Shown here: piece after piece, positions 1 through 7,891 of the stretch
Layout: every line of letters begins with the position of its first letter
Numbering within the stretch: position 1 is the stretch's first letter
Source of the DNA: Betaproteobacteria bacterium
GTDB lineage: Bacteria; Pseudomonadota; Gammaproteobacteria; Burkholderiales; Rhodocyclaceae
Reading direction: 5' to 3'
Length of the DNA: 64,000 nucleotides
NCBI GenBank assembly: GCA_012026885.1
Contig: VEPL01000029.1
Coordinates: forward strand, 124,001 to 188,000
Notes under the pieces: model-generated
Databases searched by the model: none
What the model saw: only the letters and a program-made list of their open reading frames with translations
Told to the model about the DNA's origin: nothing
Translations under genes and position numbers: made by a program

Positions 1-18
1 CGCGCCATCGGGCGCTGA
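1..18 (+). CDS. purD: 3' end of phosphoribosylamine-glycine ligase (partial)
   Basis: The first 18 bases read R-A-I-G-R-stop in frame 1. PurD proteins commonly finish with a DIGxRAI-like tail, and purD directly upstream of hemF is a common betaproteobacterial order, so this is probably the last codons of purD. Only five residues are visible, so the assignment rests mainly on context. A 52-base spacer separates the stop from hemF. Confidence 0.4.
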
Positions 19-70
19 ACCGAACCCCGGCGGGTGGCCGGCGGCCAGCCGCACCACGCAAGGAAAGCGC

Positions 71-967
71 ATGGACACAGCCAACCTCAAGAACTATTTC
101 ACCGGCCTGCAACAGCGCATCGTCGCCGAGCTGGAGTCCTTCGACGGCCAGCCCTTCCGCACCGATTCCTGGGAACGCCCGGAAGGCGGCGGCGGCATTT
201 CGCGGCTGATCGAGGAAGGGGATTTCTTCGAGCGCGGCGGCGTCAATTTCTCCCATGTCACCGGCAAGTCGCTGCCCGCCTCGGCAACTGCGGTGCGCCC
301 GCAACTGGCCGGCCGCGCCTGGGAAGCGATGGGTGTCTCGCTCGTCCTGCACCCGCGCAACCCCTATTGTCCGACGGCGCACATGAACGTGCGCTGCTTC
401 GTCGCCAGCAAGCCGGGCGAAGACGATGTCTGGTGGTTCGGCGGCGGCATGGACATGACGCCCTACTACGGTCGACGCGAAGACGTGATGCATTTCCACC
501 GCACCTGCAAGGAAGCGCTCGCCCCCTTCGGCGACGACGTCTATCCGCGCTACAAGAAGTGGTGTGACGAGTATTTCTTCCTCAAGCACCGCAAGGAGCC
601 GCGCGGCGTCGGCGGCGTCTTCTTCGACGATCTCAACGAAGGCGGCTTCGCGCGTTGCTTCGCGCTGACGCAGGCGGTCGGCGATGCCTTCACCCGTGCC
701 TACCTGCCGGTCATGGCGGCCAATCGCGACACCCCTTACGGCGAGCGCGAGCGGGATTTCCAGGCCTACCGGCGCGGCCGCTACGTCGAGTTCAACCTGG
801 TCTGGGATCGCGGCACGCTGTTCGGCCTGCAGTCGGGCGGCCGCACCGAGTCGATCCTGATGTCGCTGCCGCCGGTGGTCAAATGGCGCTACGACTGGCA
901 ACCCGCCGCGGGCACGCCGGAAGCGGAGCTCTACGAGGTCTTCCTGCAGCCGCAGGATTGGGCCTGA
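71..967 (+). CDS. hemF: Oxygen-dependent coproporphyrinogen III oxidase
   Basis: This cytoplasmic enzyme uses O2 to decarboxylate two propionates of coproporphyrinogen III, giving protoporphyrinogen IX in heme synthesis. The 298-residue product has the usual HemF length and family stretches: the VNFSHVTG region near residue 60, [12 protein letters not shown] near 97-108, [13 protein letters not shown] near 120-132, [11 protein letters not shown] near 176-186 and a [12 protein letters not shown] block near 240. The ATG at 71 is preceded by AAGGAAAG at good spacing. It lies just downstream of the end of purD and converges with hemY 3 bp beyond its stop. Oxygen-independent HemN is not in this window. 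Confidence 0.97.
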   Translation: MDTANLKNYFTGLQQRIVAELESFDGQPFRTDSWERPEGGGGISRLIEEGDFFERGGVNFSHVTGKSLPASATAVRPQLAGRAWEAMGVSLVLHPRNPYCPTAHMNVRCFVASKPGEDDVWWFGGGMDMTPYYGRREDVMHFHRTCKEALAPFGDDVYPRYKKWCDEYFFLKHRKEPRGVGGVFFDDLNEGGFARCFALTQAVGDAFTRAYLPVMAANRDTPYGERERDFQAYRRGRYVEFNLVWDRGTLFGLQSGGRTESILMSLPPVVKWRYDWQPAAGTPEAELYEVFLQPQDWA

Positions 968-970
968 CCG

Positions 971-2152
971 TCAGCGGCCGCCCAGGCGGGCGCCGGCCCG
1001 GTAGTGGCGGTTGGCCTCGTCGGGCCGTTCGAGCTGATCGCACAGCATGGCGAGGTCGAGGTGCGCCTCGCGCGTCTCGCCGACCGCCAGCGACGCCTCC
1101 AGGTAGCTCTGGGCCTTGCCCCACAGGCGCTGCCTGAAGCACATGCGGCCGAGGGCCAGCAGCAGGCCGGCATCCTCGGGGTGCTCGGGCAGCCAGTTTT
1201 CGGCCCGGGCAATGCGTGCCGTCGCTCCCGGACCGTCGAGATCCCCGTAGAGGATCACCAGCTCGGGCTGCCACGCGGCCTCATCGCCCTCGTCGAGCGC
1301 GGACTCGATCAGCTTCTGCACGTCCTCGACCGCTCCGGCTTCGGCCAGTGCCCGCGCCGCGGCAAGGGTCAGTCGGCGCCCCTGCTCGGCCGCCGGCACG
1401 CTGCGCAGGTATTCCTTGAGCCGCCCGGCGTCACCGCGCCGCCGGGCGATGTTCGCGAGGTGCGCCTGCGCCTTGACCTCGCGCGCCACCTCGGCTGGCA
1501 GCGCGGTCCGCTTGTCGAGCTGGCGGGCAATGCGCAGCACGCCATCCCAGTCGCCCGTGCCCTGCCGTGCGCGCAGTTCGAGGCGCAGGGCCGCCAGATG
1601 GCGCCCCGTCTTCTGCTGCAACTGCTCGAGGATGGCCAGCGCCTCATCGAAACGGCGCGCCTCGTTCATCATCTCGGCTTCGAGCATGAGCGCGGCCGCC
1701 TCATTGCGCGGATCGCTGCGCGCCCGTTCCAGCCAGTGCTGCTGACGACCTGTCTCGCGGATGCGCTGGGCTGCCCGCGCCGCGATCAGCGCCGAGAGGC
1801 CGGGCGCGACGCCCGCATCGTGTGACTCCTCGGCTTTCCTGAGCGCACGACTGAAGCGCCCCTCGAACAGCAGGCGCAAGGCCTCGCGGAAGAGCGCAAT
1901 GCCCGCCTCGCGCTGCCGGCGCTCGCGCCAGGCCCGGGCACGGGCCGGCAGACCGACGGTAAACGCCGCAGCACGCAGGGCAGTGTAGAGCGCGACCACC
2001 AGCAGCAGCAGGGCGATGATGAACAGGTTGAGGCTCACCTCGGCGCGCCAGGGCGGGAAGACGAGGAGCACATAGCCCTCGTTGTAGCGCACGCCGACGG
2101 CCACGGCGACCGCCAGGCCGAAGAGGGCGAGCAGCCAGAACAGTCCCTTCAC
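971..2152 (-). CDS. hemY: HemY-like inner-membrane TPR protein of the heme operon
   Basis: This is the proteobacterial HemY family, which is unrelated to Bacillus protoporphyrinogen oxidase. The 393-residue protein starts with two hydrophobic segments (about residues 1-20 and 40-65), followed by an alanine- and arginine-rich helical region consistent with tetratricopeptide repeats. It is the last gene of hemC-hemD-hemX-hemY, and its start overlaps the hemX stop by 4 bp, so it is probably translationally coupled. The family's role in tetrapyrrole metabolism is known only from association and genetics. The operon order supports the name more than any catalytic motif does. Confidence 0.9.
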   Translation of the reverse strand: MKGLFWLLALFGLAVAVAVGVRYNEGYVLLVFPPWRAEVSLNLFIIALLLLVVALYTALRAAAFTVGLPARARAWRERRQREAGIALFREALRLLFEGRFSRALRKAEESHDAGVAPGLSALIAARAAQRIRETGRQQHWLERARSDPRNEAAALMLEAEMMNEARRFDEALAILEQLQQKTGRHLAALRLELRARQGTGDWDGVLRIARQLDKRTALPAEVAREVKAQAHLANIARRRGDAGRLKEYLRSVPAAEQGRRLTLAAARALAEAGAVEDVQKLIESALDEGDEAAWQPELVILYGDLDGPGATARIARAENWLPEHPEDAGLLLALGRMCFRQRLWGKAQSYLEASLAVGETREAHLDLAMLCDQLERPDEANRHYRAGARLGGR

Positions 2153-3198
2153 TTGCCAACCTTGCCGTTGCGCAGCAGCGCAAGCGCCGCCCGCGTCTCG
2201 CGCAGGTCGGGCAGTTCGGCAGCGATCTTGACACCGGCCAGGTCGCGCAATTCACCCCGCGCCGCCTGCACCGACTTGTCCTCGCCATCGAAATGGCGGC
2301 CGAGCCAGTCACCGGCGACCGTCAGCTCGCCACGCCAGGTCACCTGGTCGCGCTGGAGCAGGGCGAGGCGCGCATTGAGCAGGCGCAGCTTGAGATTCTC
2401 GCGGAAGATGAACTCCTGGCCCGGCGCCAGCAGGGCGGGCTCCTCGCGGTCGAAGCGCTGGATACGGATGAGCCCCTTGAGCTCGCGCCAGATTTCGCCG
2501 CCGGTGCGCTGCCACCAGGTCTGCGCTGCCGCCTCCGGAGGTGCCACCGGCTGCGGACGCCCGTGGGCGCCGGGCGGCAACTTGTCCACGGCGACCAGCA
2601 GCTTTTCGAGGCGTGCATTCAGGGCCGCCAGGTCCGGGACCGGCAGCGCGGCGAGGCGCTCGAGATCGGCGCGCAGGGCCTTCTTGAGACCTGCCGCCTG
2701 CGGCCGCTCGATGCGAGCGAGGCGCACCTCCGCGAGCTGTAATGCGAGGATCGCCGACGGGACGCTTCCGGCCAATTGCAGTTGTTGCTGGGCGATCGCA
2801 ACCGCCTGCTCGACCTCGATCACGGCGGCCTCCTCACGACCGCGCGCGATGTCCTGGTAGAGCGCCTGCAACTGATCGGAGCGGGCGGCAAACTCGCCGA
2901 CCTGAGCCTCGACGGCGCCCAGCTTGCCCTGGACGGATTCGAGTTGTTCGCGCAGCGCCTGACGGGCCCCGCGTTCTTCCTTGCTGCCGGCATCGGTCGC
3001 CGCGAGGCGACGCGCCAGTTCGTCCTGCAGGGCTGCCATGTCCTGGCGGTTGCCCTGCCACTGCCAGCCGGCGAAGGCGAGGGCGACGGCAGCCACGCCC
3101 AGCGCCAATGCGGCCAGGCGGGAAGTGCCGCGGGCGGCGGGCGCCGGCACTGCGGCGGCGGGCGTCAACGTGTCGTTATCGGTCATCATGCCGGCCAA
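2149..3198 (-). CDS. hemX: HemX-like membrane-anchored protein of the heme operon
   Basis: This 349-residue protein has a short Ala/Pro-rich cytoplasmic tail, one transmembrane helix (about residues 28-47, LAALALGVAAVALAFAGW) and a long, probably coiled-coil, extracytoplasmic region rich in Glu, Gln and Ala. HemX is often annotated as a uroporphyrinogen-III methyltransferase, but no SAM-dependent methyltransferase motif is visible, so that label should not be taken as an activity. The start at 3198 overlaps hemD by 13 bp. In-frame ATGs at 3189 and 3186 are alternatives because no clear ribosome-binding site decides between them. It sits between hemD and hemY. Confidence 0.88.
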   Translation of the reverse strand: MAGMMTDNDTLTPAAAVPAPAARGTSRLAALALGVAAVALAFAGWQWQGNRQDMAALQDELARRLAATDAGSKEERGARQALREQLESVQGKLGAVEAQVGEFAARSDQLQALYQDIARGREEAAVIEVEQAVAIAQQQLQLAGSVPSAILALQLAEVRLARIERPQAAGLKKALRADLERLAALPVPDLAALNARLEKLLVAVDKLPPGAHGRPQPVAPPEAAAQTWWQRTGGEIWRELKGLIRIQRFDREEPALLAPGQEFIFRENLKLRLLNARLALLQRDQVTWRGELTVAGDWLGRHFDGEDKSVQAARGELRDLAGVKIAAELPDLRETRAALALLRNGKVGK

Positions 3199-3968
3199 TT
3201 ATAAGCGCGCAACGCCGCCAGGATGCCCTCGTCGGCGGCCGCCGTCGGGATGACCCGCTGCAACCCGAGGGCGCTTGCATTCTCGGCAATGCGGGCATGC
3301 GGAACGAAGACCGGCGTCCTCGCGAGTTGGCTGCGCCCCTCGTCGTCGAGTCCGTAGACGAGGTGGCGCAAGGCCTCGCTGCTCGACACCGCCAGTGCAT
3401 CGAGGCGACCTTCCCGCCACGCGGCGAGCAGCGGCGCGAAGCCGCCTGAGGGGGCAGAACGGCGATAGCAGGTCACGCAATCGACGGTCGCCCCGCGCTC
3501 GCGCAGGGTATCGGCAAGCAGCTCGCGCCCCCCGTCGCCGCGGAAAATGACGACGCGGCGCCCGCGCATCCGGTCCGCGGCGAGTTCCGGCAGGGCGAGC
3601 AGGGCCTCCGAGTCGAAACGAGCGCTCGGCACGAGGCACGGGCCGACCCCGTGGGCCGCCAGGGCCCGCACGGTGCCCGGACCGACCGCTGCCGGCAGCA
3701 CGCCGGCTGGCCAGGGGCCATGCGCGAAAATGGCAGGCAGCGCGTGGTCGACCGCATTCGGGCTGATAAAGACCGCCAGGGCACAACTGGCGAGGCTGGC
3801 GGCCGCCGCGGCGAGCGGTCGCGGGTCGGACACGGGCGCGATCTCGAGCAGCGGGAAGATCAACGGCGTGCCGCCTTCGGCCGCGATCGCCGCCGCCAGC
3901 GCCGCGCACTGCGCCCGCGGCCGGGTCACGACGATGGTCCTGCCGGCCAGGGGGCCGTCGCCGCTCAT
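3186..3968 (-). CDS. hemD: Uroporphyrinogen-III synthase
   Basis: HemD cyclises hydroxymethylbilane and inverts ring D to form uroporphyrinogen III. The 260-residue length is typical. The family is poorly conserved, but the N-terminal [11 protein letters not shown] stretch and the [13 protein letters not shown] stretch near residues 190-205 fit its two-domain fold. Its start codon overlaps the hemC stop by 4 bp (ATGA), a tight coupling between consecutive enzymes of the pathway. hemX follows with a 13-bp overlap. Confidence 0.93.
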   Translation of the reverse strand: MSGDGPLAGRTIVVTRPRAQCAALAAAIAAEGGTPLIFPLLEIAPVSDPRPLAAAAASLASCALAVFISPNAVDHALPAIFAHGPWPAGVLPAAVGPGTVRALAAHGVGPCLVPSARFDSEALLALPELAADRMRGRRVVIFRGDGGRELLADTLRERGATVDCVTCYRRSAPSGGFAPLLAAWREGRLDALAVSSSEALRHLVYGLDDEGRSQLARTPVFVPHARIAENASALGLQRVIPTAAADEGILAALRAYNWPA

Positions 3969-4900
3969 CGGCAGTGGGCGAGCTTTTCCAAGATGGCGCC
4001 GGCGCCCTGCGCGCGCAGCGTCTCGGCAAGCTGGCGGCCGAGCGCCTCGTCGTCGGCCGGATCGCCGCGCAGTTCGCCGGCAACCATTTCGCGCCCGTCG
4101 GCGGTAGCGACGAAGCCGCGCAGCCAGAGCCGGCCGTTGTCGATCACCGCGTAGCCGCCCAGCGGCACCTGGCAGGAGCCGCCGAGCGCCCGTGAAAAGG
4201 CGCGCTCCGCCTTGACGCAGTGCGCCGTCTCGGGGTCGTTGAGCGGGGCGACCACCGCCGCCATCGCCGCGTCACCGGCGACCAGCTCGATGCCGAGCGC
4301 GCCCTGGCCGGGAGCCGGCAGCGACTGCTCCGCGGTCAACACGGATTTGATGCGGTTTTCCAGACCGAGGCGGATCAGGCCGGCGGCGGCGAGGATGATG
4401 GCGTCGTACTCGCCGGCGTCGAGCTTCTTCAGCCGGGTATCGAGGTTGCCGCGCAGGCTCTTGATCACCAGTTGCGGATATCTCGCGCGCAGGATGGATT
4501 CGCGGCGCAGGCTGGAGGTGCCGACGACGGCGCCGGCCGGCAACGCGTCGAGTCCGTCGTACTTGTTCGAAACGAAAGCGTCGCGGGGGTTCTCGCGCGC
4601 CGAGATGGCGGCCAGCACGAAGCCCTCCGGCATCACCATCGGGACATCCTTCATCGAATGCACGGCAAGGTGGGCGCGGCCCTCGTCCATCGCGACCTCG
4701 AGCTCCTTGATGAACAGGCCCTTGCCGCCGATTTCGGCGAGCGGGCGGTCAAGGATCTGGTCGCCCTTGGTCGTCATGCCTAGAATGACGACTTCGGAAC
4801 CCGGATTCAGCGCAGCCAGGCGCCCTTGGACATGAACGGCCTGCCACATGGCGAGGCGGGATTCGCGCGAGGCGATGACGATCTGGGCGGGAGCGGTCAT
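3965..4900 (-). CDS. hemC: Porphobilinogen deaminase (hydroxymethylbilane synthase)
   Basis: HemC polymerises four porphobilinogens into hydroxymethylbilane on a covalently bound dipyrromethane cofactor. The 311-residue protein shows the N-terminal [12 protein letters not shown] block, the [10 protein letters not shown] block near residue 80, the AVHSMKDVP block near 100 and [12 protein letters not shown] near 150. The cofactor-attaching cysteine lies in [12 protein letters not shown] near residue 240. It is the first gene of hemCDXY and is transcribed divergently from the TPMT-like gene across a 41-bp gap that must hold both promoters. Confidence 0.97.
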   Translation of the reverse strand: MTAPAQIVIASRESRLAMWQAVHVQGRLAALNPGSEVVILGMTTKGDQILDRPLAEIGGKGLFIKELEVAMDEGRAHLAVHSMKDVPMVMPEGFVLAAISARENPRDAFVSNKYDGLDALPAGAVVGTSSLRRESILRARYPQLVIKSLRGNLDTRLKKLDAGEYDAIILAAAGLIRLGLENRIKSVLTAEQSLPAPGQGALGIELVAGDAAMAAVVAPLNDPETAHCVKAERAFSRALGGSCQVPLGGYAVIDNGRLWLRGFVATADGREMVAGELRGDPADDEALGRQLAETLRAQGAGAILEKLAHCR

Positions 4901-4941
4901 GGAACGGAAACCAGGCGAATTCGGAAGGCGGCAATCTTAGC

Positions 4942-5565
4942 ATGAGCACCGGCGCACCCCGGTCCGCGGCGGACAAGCCCGACCACCAGCGGCCAGAGCA
5001 TCCCGACTTCTGGTGCAAGCGCTTCGCCGAGGGCACCACGCCCTGGGACGCCGGCGGCGTCCCGCCCGAATTTGCGGCGTTCGCCGCACGCCAGCCGGCG
5101 CCGCTCGCCACCCTGATACCCGGCTGCGGTAGCGCCTGGGAAGCGGCGCACCTCGCCCGCCTCGGCTGGCAGGTCACGGCGCTCGATTTTTCGGCGGAGG
5201 CCGTCGCGCGCGCCCGAACATTGCTCGGCGACGCCGCGGTCGACCTCGCCTGTGCCGACTTTTTCACCTGGCAGCCGATCCGCACGCCGGAACTGCTTTA
5301 CGAGCGCGCCTTCCTCTGCGCGCTGCCGCGCAAGCTGTGGGACGATTGGGGGAGGCGCGTCGCCGATCTGCTTCCGCCCGGCGGCCTGCTCGCCGGCTAT
5401 TTCTTCGTCTGCGACCAGGTCAAGGGGCCGCCATTCGGCATCCTGGCGGACCAACTCGACGCGCTGCTCGCCCCGGCCTTCAAGCGCATCGAGGACGCCG
5501 CGGCAAAGGACTCCATTGCCGCGTTCGCCGGCCGCGAACGCTGGCAGGTCTGGCAGCGCCGCTAG
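4942..5565 (+). CDS. TPMT-family SAM-dependent methyltransferase
   Basis: The 207-residue product has the thiopurine S-methyltransferase layout: an N-terminal FWCKRFAEGTTPWD segment (about residues 28-41), the SAM-binding motif I LIPGCGSAWEAAHLARLGWQVTALDFS (about 57-84) and a downstream ERAFLCALP motif. Bacterial members methylate thiols, or selenium and tellurium compounds, but the substrate here cannot be read from sequence. It is divergent from hemC and monocistronic as far as can be seen. Confidence 0.85.
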   Translation: MSTGAPRSAADKPDHQRPEHPDFWCKRFAEGTTPWDAGGVPPEFAAFAARQPAPLATLIPGCGSAWEAAHLARLGWQVTALDFSAEAVARARTLLGDAAVDLACADFFTWQPIRTPELLYERAFLCALPRKLWDDWGRRVADLLPPGGLLAGYFFVCDQVKGPPFGILADQLDALLAPAFKRIEDAAAKDSIAAFAGRERWQVWQRR

Positions 5566-5611
5566 GAATCCGCGCCTCCTTCCGATTACATTCTCTTGCA
5601 ATTGGCGGCAG

Positions 5612-5637
5612 CCAAATGGCACCAAATGGGGCCAAAT
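5612..5637 (+). repeat. Three CCAAAT direct repeats at 10-bp spacing
   Basis: CCAAAT starts at 5612, 5622 and 5632, exactly one helical turn apart. The first two copies extend to CCAAATGG. An inverse half-site (ATTGG) lies just upstream near 5601. The array ends 30 bp before the start of the exported protein gene at 5668, so it could bind a regulator along one face of the helix. No known regulator is assigned. Confidence 0.5.
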
Positions 5638-5667
5638 ACTTCACCCCTGAGAATCAAGGAGCCTGCC

Positions 5668-6126
5668 ATGATGAGACGACAACTTGCCGCGCTTGCCATC
5701 TCGGCGAGCGCATTGCTCGCTCTCCCTGCCATTGCGCAGGTATCGGTGAGTATCGGCCAGCCGGGGTTCTATGGTCGCATCGACATCGGCGGCTTTCCGG
5801 CGCCGATGCTGATCTACGACGATCCGGTCATCATCCGGCCGGGAGCGATTCGCTACGAACCGGTCTACTTGCGGGTCCCGCCCGGCCACGCAAAGGACTG
5901 GCATCGCTATTGCGGCCAGTACGGCGCATGCGCCCGTCCCGTCTACTTTGTCCGGGACGACTGGTACCGGAACGAGTACGCGCCTCGTTACCGCGAGCGC
6001 CACGGATACCGCGACGACGATCGCGACAGGCATTACAAGGACAGCAAGGAATACCGCCAAAAGCACTACGACTACCATGACCACAAGCATGGCGGCGGCA
6101 AGGGAAACAAGCGCGATCGCGACTAG
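5668..6126 (+). CDS. Exported basic/charged-tail protein of unknown function
   Basis: I do not recognise a characterised family. The ATG at 5668 is chosen over the longer ORF because AAGGA lies at 5656-5660 and the product then begins with a clean Sec signal peptide (MMRRQLAALAISASALLALPAIA, cleavage probably after AIA). The mature protein of about 130 residues starts with VSVSIGQPGFYGRIDIGGFPAP, contains an RPVYFVRDDWY segment with nearby cysteines, and ends in a tail very rich in Arg, Lys, Asp, His and Tyr. The conserved-looking N-terminal half suggests an envelope protein. The tail could bind metal or polyanions, but this is speculation. Confidence 0.75.
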   Translation: MMRRQLAALAISASALLALPAIAQVSVSIGQPGFYGRIDIGGFPAPMLIYDDPVIIRPGAIRYEPVYLRVPPGHAKDWHRYCGQYGACARPVYFVRDDWYRNEYAPRYRERHGYRDDDRDRHYKDSKEYRQKHYDYHDHKHGGGKGNKRDRD

Positions 6127-6137
6127 CATTGCGGGAG

Positions 6138-6152
6138 ATTTCGTTGCGAAAT
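6138..6152. other. Perfect 6-bp dyad ATTTCG-TTG-CGAAAT
   Basis: A perfect inverted repeat begins 12 bp after the stop of the preceding gene. It has no T-tract, so it is not a convincing intrinsic terminator. It could be an operator or an RNA-stability hairpin. The rest of the 6127-6342 gap shows no gene, and its GC content is visibly lower than that of the flanking housekeeping DNA. Confidence 0.35.
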
Positions 6153-6342
6153 TGCTTGGCCGGCGTTCGCCGAAACCGCCGTGGAGCATTTGATTGCTGC
6201 CTTCGCCAGCCGTTGGCGCTGGCAGGTCTGGTGCCGACGATGATCCTGTATTTCCCGACAAAGCCATCTTCGCTCCATGCAATGCTAAAGTCATGTCATC
6301 CAACGCAGACTTCTAACATCTGCATTAGCGAAGGAGCCATTG

Positions 6343-6906
6343 ATGCGCGGGAAGGCAGCTCGGGTGATGTTATCGGCTCTTGCTCCTGCTTTGTTGTCGG
6401 GCTGCCTCGGTCTCGCAGCGGTGTACCCTACCGAATGCGTTTCGTCAGTGCCCATATGCAGCTATTCCTACGACAAGCAAAAGATCGGCCCGTGGGATCC
6501 CAAGAGGAAGGCTGCCGAAGGGTCGAAGATCCCGGTATTTCTTCCTGAAAAGGAGCGCTTTATCGAAGAATGGGGAACACCCGACGAGCGAATCGCGCTC
6601 TCTGAAGACGAGGAAATTCTCGTTTACAAGGATACGATCTGGTGCGGCATCGTGCCAATCTACATTCTCCCGGTACCACTCGTTGCCCCGGCATGCGACG
6701 GTTTTCATCGCATAACTTTCAAGGGCAAAACTGCAACCAGCATCCATTTTCGTACCGTCGCCATGGGTGGCCTAGTTATCTTCTGGCCGGGCGCAGGAGG
6801 ACCAGTTGACGGGCAAATCCGCTGTCCACAACCTTGCCCCATAGCGAATCCAACTCCAGATGCAACTTCAGTAACGACCCCACCAAAACCATTAGGCACA
6901 CAGTGA
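6343..6906 (+). CDS. Putative lipoprotein of unknown function
   Basis: The 187-residue product starts with a lipoprotein signal (MRGKAARVMLSALAPALLSGC), with lipobox LSGC near residue 21. The ORF track begins one codon earlier at a TTG, but the ATG at 6343 has AAGGAG (6331-6336) at ideal spacing. The mature part has four further cysteines and a hydrophobic GIVPIYILPVPLVAP stretch. The DEEILVYKDTIWCGIVPIYI region suggests a small beta-rich domain. GC content and codon use look different from the neighbouring heme and aminopeptidase genes, which may mean acquisition. Function unknown. Confidence 0.7.
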   Translation: MRGKAARVMLSALAPALLSGCLGLAAVYPTECVSSVPICSYSYDKQKIGPWDPKRKAAEGSKIPVFLPEKERFIEEWGTPDERIALSEDEEILVYKDTIWCGIVPIYILPVPLVAPACDGFHRITFKGKTATSIHFRTVAMGGLVIFWPGAGGPVDGQIRCPQPCPIANPTPDATSVTTPPKPLGTQ

Positions 6907-7053
6907 ATCCAAGGCAATATCTCGCAGCGAAGCCGCACCACTTCGACATGCATAGGCAATCGCCATCTGATCGCCGAACAGGATGGGCACTCATAGATAC
7001 CTTGGCTTGGCATGCGATCATCTGCTTCTGACAAACGCCCCCATAGAGTTCGC

Positions 7054-7824
7054 ATGCGTCCTTTATCTTGGATAGCCCTAGTGCTGACGACCTTACTTAT
7101 CGGCTGCACCATACCGGCTGCCACACCTACCCCCGAGAACGACCCGCTCGCCGGTAGCGCCTGGATCCTCGCCGCGCTGTCGGGGCGCAGCCTCGCCCCC
7201 GGACCGGCCGTCACGCTGCGCTTCGCCGAGGGCAGCGCCCAGGGCAGCGACGGCTGCAACCGCTACAGCGCTCCGTACAGCGCCGGCGCCGGCCGCCTGG
7301 AAGTGTCGCCACGTGGCGCCGCGACGTTGATGGCCTGCCCGCCCGAACTGATGCAGCAAGCCGCCGACTACGGGTTGGCCCTCGCCGCGGCCCGCGCCTA
7401 CCGGCTGGACGGCCGCCAGTTGCAGCTCCTCGCCGACGATGGCCGTACGCTGGCCACTTTCGCGCCGCAGGACACGGCGCTCGCCGGCACCGCCTGGCGT
7501 GTCACCGCGATCAACAATGGCCGCCAGGCTGTCGTCAGCATCACCGCCGCCAGCACCGTAACCCTGGTTTTCGCCGCCGACGGCCGGCTCTCCGGGTCAG
7601 CCGGCTGCAACAATTACACGGCCGCCTACAGCGACGAGGGCGGACGGGTGAACATCCAGCCGCCTGCCGCGACGCGCCGGATGTGCCCGGGCAAGGGCGT
7701 GATGGAGCAGGAGCAGTGGCTGCTCGCCGCCCTCGCCACCGTGGCATCCGCACGCATCGAGGGCAATCGCCTCGAACTGCGCAGCGCCGCCGGCGCCCTC
7801 GCCGTTGCCGCCGTGCGCGAATGA
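7054..7824 (+). CDS. Lipoprotein with two META (HslJ-like) domains
   Basis: Starting at the ATG at 7054 gives 256 residues with a lipoprotein signal (MRPLSWIALVLTTLLIGC). The ORF track starts 14 codons earlier, which would put a charged segment before the signal. Two tandem META domains follow, about residues 30-130 and 145-245. Each has the LAGTAW-type start, a GSAGCNNY/GSDGCNRY motif and an ATLMACP or ATRRMCPG motif. META domains occur in the heat-shock protein HslJ and in envelope lipoproteins, but a specific activity is not established. pepN begins 67 bp downstream on the same strand. Confidence 0.82.
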   Translation: MRPLSWIALVLTTLLIGCTIPAATPTPENDPLAGSAWILAALSGRSLAPGPAVTLRFAEGSAQGSDGCNRYSAPYSAGAGRLEVSPRGAATLMACPPELMQQAADYGLALAAARAYRLDGRQLQLLADDGRTLATFAPQDTALAGTAWRVTAINNGRQAVVSITAASTVTLVFAADGRLSGSAGCNNYTAAYSDEGGRVNIQPPAATRRMCPGKGVMEQEQWLLAALATVASARIEGNRLELRSAAGALAVAAVRE

Positions 7825-7891
7825 CCTCCGGCGGGAACCTCCCGCGCAGCACAGAGCCACAGCTTCACCCCCCGCAACCCCGGCCAACGAC

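Noticed and set aside
6205-6223. Hairpin GCCAGC-N7-GCTGGC as a terminator
   Set aside because: It has short arms and no T-tract, and it is distant from the preceding stop codon.
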